Shown here: in pieces, positions 33,360-40,322 of the stretch | Position numbering within the stretch: position 1 is the first letter of the stretch | Layout of the letters: every line of letters starts with the position of its first letter | NCBI GenBank assembly: GCA_964517665.1 | Contig: CAZFCY010000014.1 | Coordinates: 1-41,028 of the forward strand | DNA length: 41,028 bases | Direction: 5' to 3' | From: Congregicoccus sp964517665 | GTDB lineage: Bacteria; Verrucomicrobiota; Verrucomicrobiia; Opitutales; Opitutaceae | Position numbers and translations under genes: made by a program | Notes under the pieces: model-generated | Told to the model about the DNA's origin: nothing | The model's input: the letters and a program-made list of their open reading frames with translations, nothing else | Databases searched by the model: none

Positions 33360-34229
33360 TCAACCGAAACGGCCCGAAACGTATGCTTCGGTCTGCGGGT
33401 TGGACGGGTTCATGAAAATCTTTCGGGTGACATCGTACTCGATGAGCCGGCCGAGGTAGAAGAACGCGGTGCGATCGGAGACGCGCGCGGCCTGCTGCAT
33501 GTTGTGAGTGACGACGACGATGGTATAGTCCCGTTTCAACTCGTGGATCAACTCCTCGACCTTGGCGGTCGCGATCGGATCGAGCGCGGAGCACGGCTCG
33601 TCCATGAGGATGATGTCGGGCTCGACGGCGATGGCGCGCGCGATGCAGAGCCGCTGCTGCTGGCCGCCGGAGAGGCCGAGGCCGCTTTGGTGGAGGCGGT
33701 CCTTCACCTCGTCCCACAGGGCGGCGCCGCGCAGGCTTTTCTCCACCACTTCGTCGAGCGTCACCTTGTTCTTCACGCCCGCGATGCGCAGGCCGTAGGT
33801 GATGTTTTCGTAGATCGACTTGGGAAACGGATTGGACTTCTGGAAGACCATGCCGACGCGCTTGCGCAGCTCGATCGCGTCGACTTCCGGGCGGTTGATA
33901 TCCACTCCATGGATACGGATTTCGCCCCCGGTGACGCGCGCGCCGTCGATCAGGTCGTTCATCCGGTTGAGGCAGCGCAGGAGGGTCGTTTTGCCGCAGC
34001 CGGAGGGGCCGATGAAGGCGGTGACCTTCTTCTCCGGGATGCCGAAGGTCACGTCGAAGAGCGCCTGGGTGGAGCCGTATTTGAAGTCCACATGATCGAC
34101 TTCGATGAGGTTGCGACCGGGGGCGTCGGAGTTCGTCGAGGAATTCCTCGACGCGGGGGCGGCGCTCTCGTGATCGGTCTTCGTATCGGGTTGTGACGAC
34201 GTGGAGGTCGGTTCGGTCATGACATTCAT
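33360..34229 (-). CDS. pstB: phosphate ABC transporter ATP-binding protein PstB
   Basis: A 289-residue ATPase that powers the phosphate importer. Walker A GPSGCGKTT, the Q-loop KSNPFPKSIYENI (the PstB-specific 'NPFP'), the signature LSGGQQQRL, Walker B IILMDEP and the H-loop THNMQQ are all intact. The first ~35 residues are a Ser/Thr-rich leader (TEPTSTSSQPDTKTD) that most PstB lack; MNV at 34229 or MTE at 34220 could both be the start. pstA ends 23 nt upstream. It acts on the cytoplasmic face with PstA and PstC. Confidence 0.97.
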   Translation of the reverse strand: MNVMTEPTSTSSQPDTKTDHESAAPASRNSSTNSDAPGRNLIEVDHVDFKYGSTQALFDVTFGIPEKKVTAFIGPSGCGKTTLLRCLNRMNDLIDGARVTGGEIRIHGVDINRPEVDAIELRKRVGMVFQKSNPFPKSIYENITYGLRIAGVKNKVTLDEVVEKSLRGAALWDEVKDRLHQSGLGLSGGQQQRLCIARAIAVEPDIILMDEPCSALDPIATAKVEELIHELKRDYTIVVVTHNMQQAARVSDRTAFFYLGRLIEYDVTRKIFMNPSNPQTEAYVSGRFG

Positions 34230-34252
34230 CGGCTGCGAGAGACGGTCCGGCG

Positions 34253-35380
34253 CTACCATCGGTAGGCCTTGCGGAGCTTGTTGCGCAGGAGCACGGAGGA
34301 GAGCGCGATCGCGGCCACGATCGCGAGGAAGACAAAGGCCGCGCCGTATTGCACGCGCTCCGTGTATTCGTTTTGTGGAATCTTCGAGCTGACCACGTAG
34401 ATGTGGTAGGGCAGCGCCATCACGCCCTGAAAGAAGACGTCGTGCCAGCGCTCGAGGCCCTGCCAGGGGAGGTTGTCGCGCACCACATAGGCGGCGGTGA
34501 ACATGATCGGCGCCGTCTCGCCCGCGACACGCGCGATGCCGAGAATCGACGACGTGAGAATGCCCGGCAGCGCGTAGGGCAGCACGTTGGTGCGGATCGA
34601 CTGCCACTTCGTCGCGCCGAGGGCGAGCGAGCCCTCGCGGAAACCCTTCGGCACGCTGCGCAACGCCTCCTCCGAGGCCGTGATGACGACGGGCAGCACC
34701 ATGAAGGCGAGGGTGAACCAGCCGGCGAGGAGCGAGACGTTCCAGCCCGTGAAATTCAGGTAGAGCGAAAACGGCCACAACTGCGCGTGCGGCGCGTTCG
34801 CCGCGGGCGTCGAGCCGATCACGGGCGCGAAGAGGACGAAGAGCCCGAAACCGAACAGGCCGAAGACGATCGAGGGCACGCCCGCGAGGTTGAGGATCGA
34901 GAGCCGGATCGTCTGGATGAACCGGCTTTGCGAGGAATACTCGCTCAGGTAGATGGCCGCGGCCACGCCGAGCGCGAGGGCGATCGTCATCGAGCCGGCG
35001 ACGAGAAGGACGGTGCCGACGATGTTCGGGAAAATGCCGCCGCCGGAATAGACGTGGCTCTCCACGCGGGCGCCGCCGAGATCATGGCGCTCGCGGAAGC
35101 TTCGAAACTCCGCGTCGCCCATCCGCTTCTCCTGGCCCTCGAACTCGAAGACGTGCAGCGTCTCGGGCGCGGCGGTGAAGAACTCGAAATTGACGAACGG
35201 GAAGCTCGTTTGAAACACCGCCTCGGAACCGCGGATGAAGATCGTGCCGAAGACGAACAGCCCGCATGCGAGCACCGTGTAGGTCACGAGGCGGAAAACC
35301 CAGAACGCGCGCGTCTCGCGCACCGCAGCCGGCGTGCGGCGCCTCTGAAAAACGTGGATGGGCGCGAGTGTCGGACTCAT
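34253..35380 (-). CDS. pstA: phosphate ABC transporter permease PstA
   Basis: A 375-residue inner-membrane permease. A first transmembrane helix (about 30-50) is followed by a periplasmic loop of about 65 residues containing 'EFEGQEKRMGDAEFRSF', then the permease core with the EAA-loop 'SEEALRSVPKGFREGSLALGATKWQ' that docks PstB. The core matches PstA, and the loop makes the protein somewhat longer than the common ~280-300 residues. pstC ends 179 nt upstream; that gap holds a REP-like palindrome. Confidence 0.95.
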   Translation of the reverse strand: MSPTLAPIHVFQRRRTPAAVRETRAFWVFRLVTYTVLACGLFVFGTIFIRGSEAVFQTSFPFVNFEFFTAAPETLHVFEFEGQEKRMGDAEFRSFRERHDLGGARVESHVYSGGGIFPNIVGTVLLVAGSMTIALALGVAAAIYLSEYSSQSRFIQTIRLSILNLAGVPSIVFGLFGFGLFVLFAPVIGSTPAANAPHAQLWPFSLYLNFTGWNVSLLAGWFTLAFMVLPVVITASEEALRSVPKGFREGSLALGATKWQSIRTNVLPYALPGILTSSILGIARVAGETAPIMFTAAYVVRDNLPWQGLERWHDVFFQGVMALPYHIYVVSSKIPQNEYTERVQYGAAFVFLAIVAAIALSSVLLRNKLRKAYRW

Positions 35381-35390
35381 TCAGTTTGAA

Positions 35391-35420
35391 CAACCGCGAA
35401 TGAACGCGAATTCACGCGAA
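35391..35420. repeat. decamer tandem repeat with CGCGAA
   Basis: Three 10-bp units, each ending MCGCGAA (35391-35400, 35401-35410 and 35411-35420), lie directly before the REP-like element in the pstC-pstA gap. Confidence 0.6.
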
Positions 35421-35430
35421 TGGACTCGCG

Positions 35431-35486
35431 GTAGGAGCGGCTTCAGCCGCGATTTGTTTGATTCTCGAATCGCGGCTGAAGCCGCT
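35431..35486. repeat. REP-like inverted repeat, copy 2
   Basis: AGCGGCTTCAGCCGCGAT (35436-35453) and its exact complement (35469-35486) surround a 15-nt spacer, the same arms and spacing as at 16-82. The left arm extends five more bases identical to copy 1, while the right arm diverges there. It lies between pstC and pstA inside the operon, so the transcript should carry a stable hairpin. Confidence 0.85.
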
Positions 35487-35559
35487 GCCCTGGTTTGGAT
35501 TTGCGTTCATGTCTGGTGTCGCTGCGCCGGTAAGCGTTTATTGGCGGTTAAAACTCACT

Positions 35560-37161
35560 TCAAGCCGCGGGGAGGCGGTAGCGGCGCACGATTTTTTGGG
35601 CCATGTAGTTGATCAGCAGGGACAGGAAGAACAGCGCGATGCCGACGCAGAAGAGCGCGCGGTAGTGAATGCCGCCGCGCACGACCTCGCCCATTTCCTG
35701 CGCGATGATGCCCGTCATCGTGTGCACCGGCTCGGTCACGACGGCGAGGCCGCGCGATATATCCGGAATCTGGATACGGTTGCCCGCGCAGAGGAGCACG
35801 ACCATCGTCTCGCCGAAGACGCGGCCGAGGCCGAGGAGCACGGCGGAGATGATGCCGGAGAGCGAGGCCGGCACGATGATGCGCGCGATCGTCTGCAGCC
35901 GCGTGGCCCCGAGCGCGAGCGATGATTCCTTGAGCGCGCGCGGCACGTTGTTGAGCGCGTCCTCCGCCAGGGTGAAGATCGTCGGCGTCGCGATGAGCGC
36001 GAGCAGGCAGCCCGCGGTGAGGGCGTTGAGCCGCTCGCTGAACGGGAAGCCCGGCATCCAGGAAAGCCAGCTCGCGCCCGAGAGCGCGCGGAGGGTTTCG
36101 CCGAGCACGGCGATGCCGAAGAAGCCGAGCACGACCGACGGGATCGCGGCGATGAATTCGATGCAGGGCTTGATCATCTTCTGCTCGCGCGGGGTCGCGA
36201 TCTGGTTGGTGTAGATCGCCGCGCCCACGCCCATCGGGATGGCGAAGAACAGCGCGATCGCGGAGACGAGGAGCGAGCCGGTGAGGAGCGGGACGATCCC
36301 GTGCCAATCCTGCCAGAAACTCGCCGTGATCCATTCCGTTCCAAAGACGAAGGCGGTGAACGCCTGCGGCCACGGCACGGGCTCCTGAAGGTCCCACGCC
36401 TCGAGCTTTCGCTCCACGTCCGGGAAGCTCGCGAGGTAGCGCGCGACGAGTTGCTCGAACCGGTCCATCCGCGCCTCCAGCTCCGGCGCCGGCAGGGGCG
36501 GCGCGCTTGCGAGCGCCTCGCGCAGCGCCCCGGCAAAGGTCTCGTTGAGCTGCCGGTAGTGGGGCAGCGTGCCGGTCAGCGCCTGCGCGGCGGTGGCGAA
36601 ATCGACGAGGTCGATCCGCACCGCGGCCGCCTCCTCGACCCTGCCGGCGGCGAGCAACTGCGCCTGCTGCACGGCCTTGTCCTGATTGACGATGAACTGC
36701 GTCTTGGTCGCGATCGCCTGGTCCGAGAGATCCTCCACGAGGCCGCGAAGATCGATCGCCGTGTCGCTGAACCGATCGGAAAACCCGTCGAAGGCGGCGA
36801 GGTTTTCGCCGGCCTCCGCGAGCGTGCGGCCCTCGACCTCGGTCAGATGGCGAAACTGGCGCAGCCGCAGGTCGGAGAGGTAGCGCGTGAGGGCGATGTG
36901 GTCCTGCAACTGCGCGCGCATGATGTCCACGTACTCGAGCCCGGCCCGGCGGTAGGTTTCGAGGTTGCGGCGATTGTCTCCAAAAAATGAATACCCTTCC
37001 TTGAAGAGGAAGACCGTGATCAACGCCAGGACCACGACGGAGACGATCGCGTTGCCGCCGAAAAAGGCGCGGATCATGTCGTCGACCGTGAGCCCGAGGA
37101 CGCGGAAGCGCGCGCGGTGGCGAAGAAACGACGGGTGGGACGACGGGCGTTTGGCGGGCAT
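35560..37161 (-). CDS. pstC: phosphate ABC transporter permease PstC with long periplasmic domain
   Basis: A 533-residue permease. Helix 1 is at about 34-56. A ~225-residue, mostly helical segment (about 61-285) follows, then the permease core from 'GIVPLLTGSLLVSAIALFFA' (288-307) onward with the EAA-loop 'AEDALNNVPRALKESSLALGATRLQ'. Ordinary PstC is near 300-320 residues, so the extra domain is unusual. It should lie on the periplasmic side and is rich in charged heptad-like helices. The start at MPAKRPS was taken over an ATG 42 nt upstream. It is 94 nt downstream of pstS. Confidence 0.93.
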   Translation of the reverse strand: MPAKRPSSHPSFLRHRARFRVLGLTVDDMIRAFFGGNAIVSVVVLALITVFLFKEGYSFFGDNRRNLETYRRAGLEYVDIMRAQLQDHIALTRYLSDLRLRQFRHLTEVEGRTLAEAGENLAAFDGFSDRFSDTAIDLRGLVEDLSDQAIATKTQFIVNQDKAVQQAQLLAAGRVEEAAAVRIDLVDFATAAQALTGTLPHYRQLNETFAGALREALASAPPLPAPELEARMDRFEQLVARYLASFPDVERKLEAWDLQEPVPWPQAFTAFVFGTEWITASFWQDWHGIVPLLTGSLLVSAIALFFAIPMGVGAAIYTNQIATPREQKMIKPCIEFIAAIPSVVLGFFGIAVLGETLRALSGASWLSWMPGFPFSERLNALTAGCLLALIATPTIFTLAEDALNNVPRALKESSLALGATRLQTIARIIVPASLSGIISAVLLGLGRVFGETMVVLLCAGNRIQIPDISRGLAVVTEPVHTMTGIIAQEMGEVVRGGIHYRALFCVGIALFFLSLLINYMAQKIVRRYRLPAA

Positions 37162-37255
37162 TGCGCGAGGAGCGCGGCGGCGGGCCGCGAAAGCAGATGA
37201 CACAGCCGCCCGCCGACCGAGGTCAATCGAGCGTCTGTGACAATGCTGCGACGGC

Positions 37256-38062
37256 TTATTTGATCGGCACGAAACCGATGCGGGTGGCGATCGACTGGCC
37301 GTCGTCGCTGAGCGTGAATGCGATGAACTTCGCGGCCTCGTCCCTCGCCTCCCCGTTGGTGTAGTAGAAGGTCGGCCGCGCGTAGGGATAGCTCTCGTCG
37401 TGCACGGCTTCCTTCGTCGGCAGGGCGCCGTCGATCGAGACGACGTGGATGCCCGGGTCGTTGATATAGGCGAGTCCGACGTAGCCGATGCCGTTCGGGT
37501 TGTTGGCGACCTCGGCGGCGATCTGCTCGTTGCCCGCCATCTTCTGGGACGAAGGCGCGTAGTCGCGGCGTTTCATCGCCAGTTCCTTGAAGTCCGAGTA
37601 GGTGCCGGAGGAGGTGTTGCGGGTGTAGATGGAGATCCGGCCCGGCTTGCCGCCGACAGCGGACCAGTCGGTGATGTCGCCGGCGAAGATCTGCTCCACC
37701 TGGCGCTTGGTCAGCGCCTGGACCGGGCTGCTCTTGTTCACGATCACGGCCATGCCGTCGTAGGCCACGATCGTGGGTTTCAGCGTCACGCCCCTGGCCT
37801 GCGCGGCCGACATCTCGGTCGGCTTGGCGCGGCGCGAGGACATGCCGATCTGCGCGGTGCCGTCGGTGATGGCCGCGATGCCGGTGGTGGAGCCCTCGGC
37901 GGCGATCTCGAAATTCACCCCCGGGTTCTTCGCCTTGTATTCCTCGGCGAGCATGGGGACGAGTTTGGCTCCGAGCGTGTCGGAGCCCTTGATGACGAGC
38001 TTCTGCGCCTGCGCGAAGGTGGCGGCGAGAAGCGATGCGGCGATGAGGAGCGCTTTTTTCAT
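37256..38062 (-). CDS. pstS: phosphate-binding protein PstS
   Basis: A 268-residue periplasmic phosphate receptor. MKKALLIAASLLAATFAQAQ is a clean signal peptide with cleavage after AQA. The mature part has IKGSDTLGAKL, the phosphate-binding 'AEGSTTGI' loop, 'QIGMSSRRAKP' and 'YTRNTSSGTYSDF', all PBP-like phosphate-binding elements, and ends 'SIATRIGFVPIK'. Its short length resembles the PstS of many non-enteric bacteria. It captures phosphate and delivers it to PstCA. The porin-like gene lies 26 nt upstream. Confidence 0.96.
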   Translation of the reverse strand: MKKALLIAASLLAATFAQAQKLVIKGSDTLGAKLVPMLAEEYKAKNPGVNFEIAAEGSTTGIAAITDGTAQIGMSSRRAKPTEMSAAQARGVTLKPTIVAYDGMAVIVNKSSPVQALTKRQVEQIFAGDITDWSAVGGKPGRISIYTRNTSSGTYSDFKELAMKRRDYAPSSQKMAGNEQIAAEVANNPNGIGYVGLAYINDPGIHVVSIDGALPTKEAVHDESYPYARPTFYYTNGEARDEAAKFIAFTLSDDGQSIATRIGFVPIK

Positions 38063-38088
38063 GTGTGAAGAGGTTGGAGGACGGGAGA

Positions 38089-38487
38089 TCAGAATTGCAG
38101 TTGCAGTTGTGAGCGCAGACCGCGGACGACGGCGTCGGCTCCGGAGAGCGCGTCCTCGGCGCGGCCGTGGACGTAGCCCATCTGGAGTTTGAGGTCGTTG
38201 CCCAGGAAGTGGTAGGCGCCCCCAGGGTAGGACTCGCGAGCCTTGTCCACTGCGCCGCCGCCGGGGAACGCTCCGGTCATGCCGGCGTTTGCCCAATAGG
38301 CGAAGGTGTTGTTCGAGGCCGGGTCGTCGGCGTCGTCGATGTCGGTGGAAAGCCCCGCGTATTGGACTTGAAGGCGGCCGCCGAGAGTCAGCCGGCTGGT
38401 GTTTTTGGAGGCGCTCGTGACCGGCGCGGGCGTGGCGACGCCAGCGAAAAGCGCGAGCGTCAGAAGCCTGGTTCGTGTCAAAAACAT
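38089..38487 (-). pseudogene. porin remnant (probable internally deleted phosphate-type porin)
   Basis: A 132-residue frame. Residues 1-25 are a signal peptide. Residues 29-60 (SRLTLGGRLQVQYAGLSTDI) resemble the first strands of an outer-membrane porin, and residues 88-132 (YHFLGNDLKLQMGYVHG, then LRSQLQLQF) resemble the last strands with the terminal Phe needed for barrel assembly. The ~250-300 residues normally in between are missing, with the frame kept. It lies first in the Pho operon, where a phosphate-selective porin (OprP/OprO type) would be logical. Whether the deletion is real or an assembly collapse cannot be told here. Confidence 0.65.
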
Positions 38488-38519
38488 CTGCGAATGGATC
38501 GGTTGTCGGGTTTGGCTGT

Positions 38520-38543
38520 GCCCGCCGGCCATGGCCGGCGGGC
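38520..38543. repeat. 24-bp perfect palindrome
   Basis: GCCCGCCGGCC-AT-GGCCGGCGGGC lies between the Pho-box array and the porin-remnant start, so it would be in that gene's 5' leader. No role is evident; a stable hairpin with an unusually tight loop is possible. Confidence 0.7.
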
Positions 38544-38565
38544 GCCCCAAGACTACAGGTCCATT

Positions 38566-38612
38566 GTGACAGACTCGTGACGAACGTGTGACGACGGTGA
38601 CACATTTGTGAC
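38566..38612 (-). promoter_or_regulatory. Pho-box array (PhoB-type direct repeats)
   Basis: Five GTCAC words on the minus strand start at plus positions 38566, 38577, 38588, 38597 and 38608, spaced 11, 11, 9 and 11 bp. PhoB boxes are direct GTCA-type repeats with an 11-bp period. The array begins 79 bp upstream of the porin-remnant start, reading into the pst operon, exactly where phosphate-starvation activation would be expected. Confidence 0.8.
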
Positions 38613-38736
38613 GCGCCCCCGTTTCGTGGCCCGGGCCGGGCTGGGAATCAGGCGACGGGCGTCAGGAATCGGGTGTCAGCCCAAGAGCGGCTGCATCGAA
38701 AGGCTGTTCGCGGCAGTCCCGCCGCTTCCGGGGAGG

Positions 38737-39651
38737 CTACGAGGGATCGGCCGTCGATCGCGTTCGCGCGTCCGTTCGCCCGAAGGCGGCGAGCTTGTCC
38801 GGGTTGCGATGGATGAAGAGCTGCGCAATCCGCCCGTTCGCGATCGCCAGACTGAACGATGTCACGAGCACGCCGTTTTCCCGCAGAAGAATCCCGGGCA
38901 GGCCGTTGAAGCGCGTGAACTCGAGCGTCGTTTCCTTCGGAAAGCGTTTCGCGCTCGCGAAAACTCCCGCGCAGAAACGGCTGACGTGATCGGCGGAATG
39001 GAGGACGCGCCGCGCCGCGATCGCCTTCCCGCCGCTGTCGGAGATGGCAACCGCGTCGCTGGCGAGCAGTTCCTTGATGCGGGCGAGGTCGCCGCTCTCG
39101 CACGCCGCGAAAAATGCCGCGAGCAGCCGCCGGTGACTCGCGTGATCGAGCGCGAAGCGCGGCCTGTCCTCGCGCACGGAGGCGCGGGCGCGCGAAGTGA
39201 GCTTGCGGCAGGCGGCGGCGCTCTTTCCCAGCGTCTCGGCCACTTCGTCGAAGGAAAAACCGAACACGTCGTGGAGCAGAAACGCGGCGCGCTCGGCGGG
39301 AGTGAGGCGCTCCATCGCGAGCATGAGCGCGATGGTCACGGAGTCGTCCGTCGTCGCGGCGTCGGCCGGCGAGTTGTCGTCCACGAGCCAGGGTTCGGGC
39401 AGCCACGGGCCGACGTAGGTCATGCGCTTGCGCTGGGCGGACTTGAGCCGGTCGAGCGCGAGGCGCGAGGCAACCTTCAGGAGCCATGAGCGCAGGGATT
39501 TCAACTCTCCCGGTTTCGGCGCGGCCTCGATCCAGCGCAGGTAGGTTTCCTGCGCCAGATCCTGCGCGTCGAAAGCCGAGCCGAGCATGCGGTAGCCGAG
39601 CGCCTCGATTGCGCCGCGGTGCGGCTCGAACTCGTGGGCCAGATCGGTCAT
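38737..39651 (-). CDS. ECF41-type RNA polymerase sigma factor (SigJ-like)
   Basis: A 304-residue sigma factor. Region 2 (about 11-75, ending 'RSWLLKVASRLALDRLK') and region 4 (about 110-165, 'TPAERAAFLLHDVFGFSFDEVAETLG') are followed by a fused NTF2/SnoaL-like domain (about 175-288). Two ECF41 hallmarks are visible: WLPEP at 83-87 between regions 2 and 4, and NPDKL at 283-287 near the end. In this group the C-terminal domain regulates the sigma factor in cis and no separate anti-sigma is needed. The gene lies 46 nt after the CMD gene, its expected target. MTDLAHEFE was chosen as the start over an ATG 7 codons upstream. Confidence 0.95.
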   Translation of the reverse strand: MTDLAHEFEPHRGAIEALGYRMLGSAFDAQDLAQETYLRWIEAAPKPGELKSLRSWLLKVASRLALDRLKSAQRKRMTYVGPWLPEPWLVDDNSPADAATTDDSVTIALMLAMERLTPAERAAFLLHDVFGFSFDEVAETLGKSAAACRKLTSRARASVREDRPRFALDHASHRRLLAAFFAACESGDLARIKELLASDAVAISDSGGKAIAARRVLHSADHVSRFCAGVFASAKRFPKETTLEFTRFNGLPGILLRENGVLVTSFSLAIANGRIAQLFIHRNPDKLAAFGRTDARTRSTADPS

Positions 39652-39697
39652 GGGTAAAAATAAATGGCGCACAGAAGGTTGACGAAGAAGCCCGGGC

Positions 39698-40249
39698 TCA
39701 GACTTCGATCCGAGCCAACGCGCAACTCTGGAAGTAGCCGAGCGCTTTCTTGATCGTGGGAAACACCGCCGCGGCGGCGATGCACGCGGCCATCTCGATC
39801 CACGCGGGCTCTCCGAAATCGGCGCGGATCTGCTCGCGCAATGCGTCCATTTCGGGCGCGTTGTCCGCCATCGCGCCGACCATCCGCCGGACGCGCGCGA
39901 GCGGCTCGGGCAGCCCGGCTCCGCCGTCGAGCGTCCGCCGGATCAATTCGACGGAGACGCCCTCCTCGCGCGCCTTGCGGATCGCAAGCTGCAGGCACGC
40001 TCCGCAGTCGTGTTGTTGAAAGGCCGCGATGCGCGCGACGCAAAATGCCTCCAGCGGCGCGTGCTTCCGATGCGAGGCCATCGGGATAAAATGGCTGAAC
40101 ACCGCGTAGGCCTCCGGGTTTTCTTCCAGCATGTGCCTCATGTAAGCGGTGTCGTAGTGGTGGCGCTTCTCGAAGGACTCGAGTTCGCGCAAGGCCTCCG
40201 TCCGCGGGTCCCTGGCGATCGCGCGAGTCGGTGTCGGTGTTGTGGTCAT
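39698..40249 (-). CDS. carboxymuconolactone-decarboxylase/AhpD-like protein
   Basis: A 183-residue protein of the CMD/AhpD fold. HDCGAC (80-85) gives the redox pair Cys82 and Cys85, as in AhpD-type thiol reductases rather than true decarboxylases. ECF41 sigma factors are known to be paired with carboxymuconolactone decarboxylases, oxidoreductases or epimerases, so this is the expected partner of the following sigma gene. The coding start is ATG 40249 (MTTTPT), with GTG 40252 as an alternative. An exact ECF41 promoter ends 8-11 nt upstream, which implies an almost leaderless mRNA. Confidence 0.9.
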   Translation of the reverse strand: MTTTPTPTRAIARDPRTEALRELESFEKRHHYDTAYMRHMLEENPEAYAVFSHFIPMASHRKHAPLEAFCVARIAAFQQHDCGACLQLAIRKAREEGVSVELIRRTLDGGAGLPEPLARVRRMVGAMADNAPEMDALREQIRADFGEPAWIEMAACIAAAAVFPTIKKALGYFQSCALARIEV

Positions 40250-40259
40250 CACGGGTTAC

Positions 40260-40286
40260 GACGAACCAGGCCGGCGCAATGTGACA
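40260..40286 (-). promoter_or_regulatory. ECF41 promoter
   Basis: On the minus strand TGTCACA (40286-40280) is followed after exactly 16 nt by CGTC (40263-40260). This equals the reported ECF41 consensus TGTCACA-N16-CGTC. The expected start site 6-8 nt downstream falls at 40252-40254, on or next to the CMD start codon. Confidence 0.85.
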
Positions 40287-40322
40287 AACGGCCCGCCGCT
40301 TCCCGGATTTTTCCGGGGTGGA

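Noticed and set aside
35391..35486. CRISPR-like array
   Set aside because: Only three contiguous 10-bp units and one palindrome occur; there are no regularly sized spacers and no cas genes.
37162..37255. Second Pho box before pstC
   Set aside because: Only one GTCAC word and a loose TGTCAT word occur, without the 11-bp direct-repeat spacing.
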